From Poteriospumella lacustris (lineage: Eukaryota > Sar > Chrysophyceae > Chromulinales > Dinobryaceae): DNA of 64,000 nt. Of the stretch, positions 1-12,000 are shown piece after piece (position 1 is the stretch's first letter; every line of letters starts with the position of its first letter). The stretch spans positions 62,001 to 126,000 of the forward strand of contig SMOI01000049.1 in NCBI GenBank assembly GCA_008000375.1, read 5' to 3'. Both the position numbers and the translations under genes were made by a program. The notes beneath the pieces are model-generated. The model saw only the letters and a program-made list of their open reading frames with translations. It was not told the origin of the DNA and did no database searches.

Positions 1-3000
1 TTGAAAATTAACTGTACCACCATTCTGTTCGACACTCGAGCCGCCAGTAATGACAACAGCCCCTCCCACACTTGCTCTTGAAGAACCGCCTCCGACAATC
101 ATCTTTCCGCCTCCTCCCATCGGACTTGCACCAGCTTCAACACGAACTTCGCCACCAGTGCCTACACCCTGATTTTGCCCGGCAACTAAGCGGATTTCTC
201 CCGATCTCGTCAGCCCCGGTCCAGCCTGCAAAACTAGATTTCCCCCTTCGTTACCAGCCATAGCTGACAACGAGATGTCCCCCGCACGGTTGGACAAGGA
301 GCCACCTGACTGCAGACTGACAGATCCACCTGAGCTAACATCAGAAGTACCGGAGAACAGACGAATATCTCCGGTTGCGGTATTCGAACTTTCGCTAGTT
401 ACGACTGAAATATCTTGAGCCGCTCCTGATTGTACCGAAATTTGACCGTCAACTGCATTAAAGGTGGAGAGCTTTAAAGAGGATCCCTCAAGACTGACCC
501 CACCGGAAGAATAATGACCCAAACCAGATGAAATATCCACTGAACCACCAACAGCACCGCCTCCTGCGTTCAATGCCAATGAACCGCCGAGATCACGAGA
601 CGATGTTCCACCAATAAGGTTAATCGAACCGGCCACTTCACCAGCATCACCCGAACGAAATTCCAATGATCCACTTGTTGAAGACATGGACATTCCGGAA
701 GAAATGGAAATCTTTCCTGATTCCGCAATTTCCGAGCCACCAGTCGACAAAGAAACGACTCCAGAGCCACGATGAGCAGAAGATGAAAAAATTGCAACAT
801 TTCCTGCAAGGTCATTAGTTGCACCGGCGCGAATCGAAACATCGCTACTATCACCTCTGACCATGATTTCGGCGTCGCCGCTTCGTAACATTGTATGCCC
901 AGGGGAAGTAAGTACTCGCGTCAACCCACCGTCTCCGGCAACCAACGAAACAGAACCACCAACCGCCCCCTTGCCTCCGACGATTTCGACCGAGCCTCCA
1001 ATCGAGCCTGCTCCGTCGCCGAAAGCATCGCTTCCTCTCACACTGACTGATCCGGCCAAGCGACCCATGCCTGACGAAATAAGTACATCTCCTCCGGCCA
1101 GCGTCTCAGCAGCATCCGATAATGCGCCAGCTTCAATGCGCACAGCATTGGCTCCGCCGGAGCGCAGACGTAACTCTCCGCCTTCCAAAGAACCACTTTG
1201 CAGTGAGAGCACGCCGTCGCTTCGAACATCGACTGCGCCTCCTCTTCCAGACTCCGTCGACCCACCCACGACACGAATATCACCAGCTGTCGAAACACCA
1301 GCTCCTGCTAAAATTTCCACCGCACCTGCAGTGCCAGCATCGCTGTTTCCACTTCGCAACGTCACCGACCCACTGTGGGTGGAGGCCTCTTCGCTACCAA
1401 GCGATACGGAGCCAGACACGCCAGTACGTCGATCATTCACCGCGATGAAGTTCATGGACCCTCCGCCGCCAGACAGAACCGTCACGTCTCGGCCATCCAT
1501 ACGAACTAATCCTCCCAGACGAGCATCGGTAGCATCACCAATATTGATGCTGCCTCGGGACGAGCTTCCATCTGCACCAACACCGCGTCCCACATCTAAC
1601 GTCACCGAACCCCCACGTGTAACACCTTGCCCACTCGCAAGATGCACGTTTCCTCCGATACGAGACGTCGCATCCCCTGCAGCAAGCAGCAATGATCCTC
1701 CATCACGACCCCGCCCACCAACAAGCATGGCGGAACCACCTTCACCACGAACGGAGTCACCAGCGGCAAACATGACACGACCTCCCACACCTTGGTCGCT
1801 CGCTCCACTGCGCATCATCACGTTACCACCAGTCATTTGCATGCCGTCACCAGCCACGAAGACCAAATCACCAGCTTCCAGTTGCGACGATTTGGTAGAC
1901 ATCTTCACATTCGCCGATCTCCTGTTACCACCACCACCGCTGATATCAACGATCCCGTCCGTTTTCTGTGACTCATCGACAAACGATGCTCCCAGAATAC
2001 TAACCGACGCAAACTCCTCCGCCTTATTACCCCGGCCTACACCAGCAGCGATGCCTACCGAACCTCCTCGGCCATAAGCACTATCGCCCGATTGGATAAG
2101 AACATCACCCGAGCGACCTTGAAGAGTGCTACCCGTCCGAATTGTGATACTGCTAGAGCTAAACAGTTCTTCATTACCCACACTGTTTGAATAGCTCGGA
2201 GTTGCCACCGAAAGCTCGCTTTGATCACCGACGACAAAGTGTTGACCTTGAACCTGTAAACCCAGCAACATATCAACGAGAAGCCCATTGTAGTCGACGA
2301 ATGTCTGTTGGCCATCATTTGATTCTTGCATGTCGACATGCTCGGGCATCGCCTGTTGCAATGATTGCGCGTCAAGTGCCCGTTTTCCGCTGTCGATATT
2401 GAATCCAATGGGCAACGACTTCAATTTCTCAAACACAATGCGTTCGTCGTGATCACGAAGCTTTGTGAGTTCGGTGCGTTCGACAACGTACGATATGGAC
2501 GGCAGTGACAGTGGGAGCTTTAGAGAAGCCTTGGATTTGCCATCACGACCAACATATAATTGAAAGTCGTCACCCGATCCCAAACCCATGGAGATCTTTC
2601 CGCCGACACTCTGAGGGACAGACAAAGAAATGCTGGCATCAGAATCAGCAAAGTTTGCAGCCAATCCTCTTCTTTCGATTCTAAACAGTCCCAAGTCGTC
2701 GTTGGAAAAAGAAAGAGCGCCATTTGGACTTGTCTTCAACTGAATGTCAACTTCACCGGCAGAACTCGTGATGAGAGAAATGGCTGGATTCGACTCGGAA
2801 CCTAGATAAATGCTGCCTCCTGTGGACGACTTTCCAGTCTGAAGGCGAATGTCTCCTGATCGAAGAGATGACTCACCAGACGAAATGACCACACTTCCAG
2901 AGGGCCCAAGAATAGCATCCCCCGATCCAATTCGAACAGAACCACTTGAATCAGAGTTGGAGGTACTCAGCGTTGCATCACCCGACGTGACGCCCGAGCC

Positions 3001-6000
3001 AGACATGAGCACAACTTCGCCACCGACGTTGGAAGTTGATGATCCACCAAAAACTTGAGTTGAACTTCCGGAGGCGACACTAGATCCCGGTTGAATAAGA
3101 ATTCCCGAAGAGGATATCCCCTCTCCAGTGCTCAAAGTAATAGATCCAGATTTCGACGAGGCAGAAGTTGAAATGACAATTGAACCCGACTGGCCCATTG
3201 CAGAGGAGCCGGACGAAAGTTCAACCTTTCCGCCGATTTCATGAAATGTTGATCCGGAAACGACTTGGAAACGAGAGCCTTCTGATGTCAACGAGGAACC
3301 AACATTGACTGAAATATGTCCAGAGGAACTGCCAGCGCCACTAATGATTGATACTACACCGGAGGAAGACTCACCGGAGCCAGTACCAAATAGAGCATCG
3401 CCGCTGGAGACCTTCCCACTTCCTGAAGAAACGCGGATTTCGCCTGTTCGTAGAGACGATGATGAGCCAATCTCAACCTTTCCAGAGGAGCCATCCATTG
3501 ACCCTGATGTAATCGCGACTGCACCCAACTGTCGCTCACCACCGACGGAAACTGAGGCGCCCATCACATTACCGCCAGCTGCGATGCGAACGGACCCTGC
3601 ATCTTGATCGAAAGAAGCGCCAGAGAAAATGCTAACTTGCCCCGAGGACAAAGCCGGACCAGATGAGAAGATCAGACTACCACTTTCACGATCCGAGGAA
3701 CCACTAGCAATCGCAACGGAACCGCTGCTTACATCTGCTGATCCGGTTGAAATTTGCAGCCCTCCACTTTGAGAGAGTTTCGAGGCCCCTGTTGCTAATT
3801 TTAAGGATCCAGACTGCTGCATTGAATCGCCACTGACCAAACGAACGTCACCAGTGGACCGAGATGTGGAAGATCCACTACTGATGCTAATACCACCCGT
3901 CATATCTGTAGCCGAACCCGAACGCAATGCTATCGATCCGGACTTATGAGTAGCATCAGTTTGGAAAGTCAAGGAATCCTCCCCGCTAGCAGCAGCAGAA
4001 ACAACAACCTTGCCACCTTCAACACCGCCTCCGCTTGTAAAAAAGACTGATCCACCGCGAGCTCCCGATCCTGCGGCCACCACAATGTCACCCGCAGAAG
4101 TGGACGACGATGCAGTTCTCATGGAAATAAAACCACCAATTTCATTGTGCCCGCCAGCTGCAATATCAACATTTCGAGAGCGGATACCGAGTGATTCGTC
4201 GTCGACATATATTGTCGAACGTTTTGATGAAATCGCAACTCGGGACGACTCTGCAGATTTCCCTGTTGAGATGGTTATCTCACCAGCTTTACCACCATTG
4301 CTACCACCAGTGAGTAAATTTATGGAGCCTGAACGCCCATCAACAACATCCCCTGAGGAGATCAAGAGGTCACCAGAGTCTCTACTCGACAAACCAGCAC
4401 TGCTGATTTCTACGCGTCCTGATTGACCTGATGTCGAGGCTCCGCTGAGAAAACGAACATCGCCACCCGAAACCGATCCGCCTCCACCAACCAACTCCAC
4501 AGACCCACCTCGAGCATTCAGTGCAGAACCCGCGACGATTGAAACTTTTCCACCGTCGCCAGATGGGGACATACCTCCATTAATTGCAACGTCACCACCG
4601 GCTGTTTCTCCTGCTCCCCCTTCAATGCTGACACCTCCCGCCGCATCCGCCAGGGCGTCACCAGAACGAATCACGATTCCGCCGGAACCACCCACAACGC
4701 CAACATCTCCTGTGGCTATTTCAATACCACCACTCACAGATCCGAGATTCGAAGCGGCAGCTGTGGTCAAGCGAAGAGTGTCGGAGAATGCAGACGACGA
4801 TGTTGGAGCTTCGACAAATACACTGAAGGAACTAATTGCAACCGAAGAATGTCCAGATTTCAGGCTGACCTCGCCAGATTGCTTTGCATCGCCAGATAGA
4901 ATGAGAACATTTCCGGAGGCATCATTGCCATTTCCTGATTGCAAACGAATGGAGCCACTTGACGACTCCTGGCTACCAGTTTGGAGATAAAGCGAGCCCG
5001 ATCGCTCACCCGAGAAAGAGACGCCACTCAAAATCTTGATGTTTCCTCCGGTTTCGGCTCGGGAATTGGAACCCAAAATTGAGACTTGGGAGGGCACACG
5101 AAAGCTCTCGCTGCCCCCAATTCTTACTTCGCCCGAAATATCTGCATCACCAGACGCAATTACAACATTACCAGATGCGGCATTGGAAGAGATACCAGAC
5201 TGGATCGATACAAGGCCAGTGTTCGCGAACTTGGAAGCACCACTCGTGATGGAAACTGGACCAGAAGAAACCGACTCAGAGCTTCCCGACATCAACGACA
5301 ATGCACCAGTAGCACCTCTCTCAGATCCACCAGACAACAACAACAAATCTCCACCTCTATCATGAACTGAAGATCCAGCAGACACTTCAACTCTGCCCAC
5401 TACTCCGAACATTGAGCTGCCCGATTGAAGCTTCACATTGCCAGAATTACCATGCAACGACTCCCCAGATGAAAAAGAGGAAAAGCCAGAGTCACCGATC
5501 GACAAACCAGCACTGCTGATTTCTACGCGTCCTGATTGACCTGATGTCGAGGCTCCGCTGAGAAAACGAACATCGCCACCCGAAACCGATCCGCCTCCAC
5601 CAACCAACTCCACAGACCCACCTCGAGCATTCAGTGCAGAACCCGCGACGATTGAAACTTTTCCACCGTCGCCAGATGGGGACATACCTCCATTAATTGC
5701 AACGTCACCACCGGCTGTTTCTCCTGCTCCCCCTTCAATGCTGACACCTCCCGCCGCATCCGCCAGGGCGTCACCAGAACGAATCACGATTCCGCCGGAA
5801 CCACCCACAACGCCAACATCTCCTGTGGCTATTTCAATACCACCACTCACAGATCCGAGATTCGAAGCGGCAGCTGTGGTCAAACGAAGCGACGAGTCAC
5901 CGATATTCTGGGCATTAGCGGCCGAAATGTCAATTGCACCACTAGATGACAGCGAAATAGCCGACGATGCACCTTCGCCAACCGACAGTTTAATGTTCCC

Positions 6001-9000
6001 GGGAGTTTCACGTGCCTTTCCTGAGAAGAGAAGAACATCACCACTGCTTGTGGCGCTGTTTCCCGACGAAATGACAATGTTTTGGGAAGACTTTGCGAGG
6101 CTGCTACCAGTGAACAATGATACTTGTGACTCACTCAAGCTTAACATTGAGCCCGTGGACACAGAATCAGCCCCTTTCGTAATGCTTACCGCACCAGAGC
6201 CGTCCGAAGAGGAACCTGACTGAAGTGAAACCGAACCAGAAGACAAACGCGATTGACCGCTTCCAATTACCAAATCACCGGAGTGCGAAACGGTTGAATC
6301 ACCGCTGCTGATAGCAACGCTTCCGCTAGAACCAGAGCCAGATCTGGAGCCAAACTTCGCCCCGCCTGATTGAGTGTCACCAGAACCAGACACAAAGCTT
6401 AACTGTCCGCCGCTAAAACCTGAACCTGCAGCGAATTTTAAGTCACCACCAACGTCACTTGATGACCCAGCAGACACCACAACGTTACCACCAATTTGCC
6501 CGCTGGAGGAACCGGCATTGATGGTAACCAAACCTGCGTTCAATGCATCACCTGTTGACATTAAAAGGTCGCCGGATCGCCCTATTCCACTTCTGCCACT
6601 GATAAAACTCAAAGAACCTGATCCAACAGGACCATTCGAAGCACCGGAAGAGATACGCAATGCACCAGATCCACCAGCCTCGCCATCAGCTGATGACAAT
6701 GTGATAGAGCCCGAAGACAACAATGACGACTTTCCACTCTGCAAGACAACGTCTCCTCCGGAAACAGTCGAAGAAGATCCCCCCTGCAAAATGACGTTTC
6801 CGCCTTCGCCTGCCCCCACTTGATTAGCATCCCCACCATTCAAACGGACAGAACCGGAAGTTCCCATCTCGGAAGTTCCACCAATCAAAGAAATGCTACC
6901 CCCATGAGAAGTTGCAGGACCACCATTCAAAGTTATGGAACCGCCTCTTCCGCTTGAGAATTCTGAGGAAATACGTACGCTACCAGAGGAAATTGGTGAG
7001 GTTCGGCCAACAACAGAAATAGAACCAGCTTCAGCGTTCAAACTGTCACCCGATCCAATAAGCACGGAAGCACCCGCGGAACTGGAGCTTGCGCCTGCAA
7101 GAAGCGAAATACCACCAGCCGCCGCGCCAGATCCTGATGAAATTGACACCTCTCCAGATCTGCCAGAGCTTGCTTCACCACTGACGATAGTAACATCCCC
7201 ACTATCTTTCTTTGAGCTTGGTAAGGTTTTGATGGCCACGCTTCCGGAAGATCGCGCTGAAGTCGCAGAGCTTCCTGAAAGTGTGGCCGATGCAGCTCCT
7301 TTATCATCATCGAGAAGCACCAAACTTGCTCCCTCGCCACCTGAATCGGACTGGCCTGCAATTAAACGCACGGCGCCACCGCGATAAGATTCAGAGTACC
7401 CTCCCAAAAGACGAATATCACCACCGTAATCAGCGGATGTACCTCCAACCACAGCAACATTCCCACCCATTTTGCTGGAATGACCAACAGAAATGAAAAC
7501 TGATCCGCTATCGCCTGATTTTGAGGAACCTGTTCCAAGAAGGACGTCCCCGGCTTTGTCTGTACCAGAAACATCGCCGGTGGAAACTTTAATACCACCC
7601 GACGAGAACGACGACTTGGCCGTGACAAGTGACATATCACCACTACTATCAGATAGTCCTTCGCCTGTCGCAATAAAGACGGAGCCTCCCTTGCCGCCAT
7701 TTCCACTGATAATATGCATGTCACCGCCAGCATGCATGGATGATTCGGTACCACCAGAGCGTAGAGTCAACGATTGTCCGGCAAATTTAGACTGACCAAC
7801 AACTACTAATATTTCACCAGCTTCAGATCTCAAGGAATCCCCTGAAGTGATTGAAATGCGTCCCGACTTATGATTCTGTGCTGAACCCGTTGAAAGGAAC
7901 ACGTCGCCAGAAGTTCTTTGTGATGTTGCTGACGAAATAGAAATTGAACCAGATTCGTCGACACTTGATCCTGACAGCAAGGCGATATCGCCTCCTTTCC
8001 CAGACGTGGACCCCCCATTCAAAATAAGTGATGCACCATCAGTTTCCGCTGCAATTGGGGTACCGGCCGCTAATTCGAGATTTCCACCCGATCTGAAGCC
8101 AACTCCGGCATGAATGGTGACATCACCACCATCTTCGGTGCGACTGGAACCTGAACTTAGTGACAACACCCCAATGTGTCCGTTCGAATCCCCAGTAAGA
8201 ATTTTAACAGGACCAGAGTGGGTTCCATCAGGGGAAGAACCGGAACCTAGTTCAAGTGAACCTGACACAATCGCACCAACTCCCGTTTTAATATCGATGT
8301 TGCCAGACTTTTCTCCGCCTCCGGTAAGAAGGCGCAAAGATCCACTTTGACGAGAAAAGGATGCACCAGTGGTGAAATCAATATCTCCCGCAATGATTCC
8401 AGATGACCCGGAGTTAACGACAATACTCCCTGCAGTTTCGCTCGCGTCCCCCGATGTCAAAATCAAGTTACCAGATGATGAGTCGGACGAGCCAGTAAGG
8501 AGCTCGACTGTACCAGACGCGGCATTGTCTCTTCCATTCTCAGACGAAATGGAGACAGAACCTGAGCTGGTTGGTGATCCACCACTGCGAATCAAAACAG
8601 AGCTACCGACTCCTTCCAGTTTATCCCCGGCTTGTAATGAGATCTCACCTCCTCTACCAGACAAGGAAAGGCCACCTGCCAGGGTAATATTACCAGACGA
8701 GTCGTGAGTAGACACTCCAGTTGTAAGTTGAATACTTCCGGAATTCTCCACAGCTTGGGATGATTGAATGAAAATGTTGCCACTGTGAAGCCCAGAACCA
8801 GACTCGAGGGCCACAGTGCCACCCACGTCAATACTATCCCCCGCCTTGATCGCAAACGAACCACCTTTACCGCGTCGAGCCGATCCGGCTCTTAAAGAGA
8901 TATCACCACCATCACCGGAACCAATACTGTCATGCGAATCTCCAGCCAAAACCTCAACCGCTCCACCGCGGCCTCCCAGAGGCGACACACCTGCCCCTGC

Positions 9001-12000
9001 ACCGATGACAACGGATCCACCTTCGGAGTTATCACCGAATGCGTTTCCACCGCTCAACGAGATAACACCGGCACGACCTTTGTCAACGTCGCCGCTCTTA
9101 AGAGCGACATCACCAGAATGCTCTCCAATCGACATCCCTGATTGAAAAGACAAGGATCCTGAACCGAGCGTCGTGCCAGCACCGGTACGAATTGACACGG
9201 CTCCGCTTCCCCCGAGTTTTGGAGACGAATCTGCGGTTGACAAAATCAATGAACCACTTCTATCACCAAAGCTTGAACCAGACGATATGGTAACAGAACC
9301 TCCAACTGACGAAGTATCACTCGCCCCTCCACGGATATCGATATTTCCGCCGGCCGCCATGGCAGAAGAGCCGCCAGAAAGCGAAATCGACCCGCCTGAC
9401 TCATAAGAGGAGCCAACTTGCAGAGAAATTGATCCACTTCGATCAGCAGATGAGTGACCTGTCGCAATCGATACAGAGCCGGACAATCCTTTAATTCCCG
9501 AATTCGAAGTGACCATCAATACATCGCCACTTTCGAAATCAGCACTTCCGCCAGACTGGACAATAATTGAACCACCTCGTCCGCCAATCGCCTGTCCGGC
9601 TTGAACCTCAATGTTTCCGGCATTATCTTCATTGCTGAGCCCAGACGCATCACCTCCCGAGAGTCTAATCTTTCCACCGCGTCCGCCAGCGGTCGCTGGA
9701 AAATTGAACAATCCATCACCGGCTTTGATGTCAATATCACCACCAGTTTTACCGGCAGCCGTCGTTGCGCCACCTCTCAATGACATGTCACCGCCATCTC
9801 CAACAGATCCAGCACCAACGGCGATGCTGATGTCACCACCAGCGCCTTTTCGACTCGCCCCTGTGCTGACACTGAACGCTCCACTGCGACCAATACTTGC
9901 GATGCCAGAAGATATTGCGATGTCTCCAGAATGGCCAGATGGTCCTGAGTTGCTCGTGACTATTGAAACGCTACCAGATGAGGTTCTTGCTGAAGTGCCA
10001 CTGCTAATAACAATGTTACCCCCGACCGAAGTCAACGCATCACCCGCACTCATTTCAACATTACCACCGCGGCTCAGTTGCATATTGCTGCCAAAAGAGT
10101 CACCACCAAAGAGCAAGAGATCACCACCGGTGCCAAAGCTTGTTGCGCTATTACTAAGAGACGATCCTGCTTGGATGAACGCATCCCCTCCAGAACCTTG
10201 GCTTGAAGAAGTATCACCGGCAAGGAGTTTAACTGTTCCGCCATTACCAGCAGAACCTTTTCCAACCTTGATCAAAACATCTCCCCCAGAACCCGAAAGG
10301 GCGGATCCAGAAGTAATTTGAATTGGGCCCGAAGAAGATCCAGAAGACTCACCGGTCTGAATCAGAATCGGGCCAGATTCGTGCTTGGCAGTCGTCGCGG
10401 CAGATTCGATGGAAATCTGTCCAGACGGTCCACTTTTTGATCCACCCGATCGAATGACGATCTTGCCTCCATTCTTCGCGTCTCTAGTATAACCGGCAGA
10501 AATATCGACAGAACCGCCTTCTCCAATGCTACCAGATCCAACAGCGATGTAAACAGATCCGCCACTTCCAGAGGAAGCTTGGCCTGTTTTCAAAATGATT
10601 TGTCCAGTTATACCGTTCTGTGATGCCCCAGTGATAAGCGACAACGCGCCGGAAGTTCCGAACGATCCACCGTCGGCCGTTTTGATGTCAACGTCACCAG
10701 AGGTAAAAAGCTTACTTTTTCCTGATGTCAACAAGACATTTCCGCCTTTGCCGTTCACTGCGGATCCACCGTCGACATTTACTGAGCCTCCTAAATCCGC
10801 CTCGTTTCTACCTTTAGCAGGGCCACCAGATAGATACATGTCACCGCCGTCTCCACCATCTGAAAAAGCGATGCTGCTACCCTCACCAGCAGAAATTCGC
10901 ACGTCGCCGCCTTTACCACTGACTTGCGTGGCAGAGCCAGCACTCACAATCACCCCACCGCCTTGACCAGAATTCCCAGCTCCAACAGCAACAAGAATAG
11001 CTCCGCCAGCGCCACCCTTCGAATCCCCAGAAAAGAGCGAAACAGTTCCAGACGAACCCACCGAAGATGTCCCAGTGGCAATAACAGCATTTCCGGACGA
11101 GCCAAAAGCACCGGAGTCCGCCGTGAAGAGCTTAATATCACCTGATGTAGTGGAAAGACTTTGACCTGATGTCATCACCACACTTCCACCGACAGCGCCA
11201 AGTGGGTCGGTGGTGGCACCAGCAGTGATAAGAACAGAGCCGCCATCATGCGCATCGCCAGAACCAACATTCAAGGAAATACTTCCACCTGGTCCACCAG
11301 CAGCTTTTCCTGACTCGAGCACAATCGCTCCAGAAGCACCAAAGCTGGATGAGCCTGATTGAATCAATACGTCACCGGACGTTCCTTGCGCACCACTATC
11401 TGAGGACCCAATCGAAACATCCCCAGATCGAAACAAAGAGCTAAAACCAGAGGCGATACTAATTTTACCACCAACCCCTTCATAAGCTGCTCCGCCTCTC
11501 AAAAGAATGTTGCCACCTTGGTCATTACTGTTTAAGCCGCGGGACGAACCACCTTCCATCACGATGTCTCCTCCGCGTCCACCACCTTCTGAATGAGTGC
11601 TGGAACCGAGTCCACCACGGACAAAAACAGTACCACCTTGCGCTAAAGCGGATGTTGCCGTACCTCCCCCGATGACAACATTACCGCCTTGGGAAACATC
11701 ACTTACGCCAGCAAGAAGTGACAAATCGCCACTGGACCCATCGATACCATCTCCAGAACGGAGACTGACGCTTCCTGAAGACCCTCCTATGGATCTTCCA
11801 GAATTGAGAGTCAGATGCCCACTCACGCCAGATTCAATAACGTCGCCGGAAGTAATAGAAACTTTACCGGTCGATCCATGGGAACTAACACCAGATGTAA
11901 TCATCGTAGATCCACTTGGACCAACAGTGCTGTCGCCTGAAGCGACAACTACGTCGCCGCCGACATTGAAAGGAGATTTTCCAGACGCTGTGCCGCCAAT

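Noticed and set aside
863-2077. Long Pro-rich plus-strand frames across 1-14,000 (for example 404 aa here)
   Set aside because: They are the exact antisense of the minus-strand GGSVxIxSG repeats in one constant register; Pro and Ser arise from complementing Gly and Ser codons.
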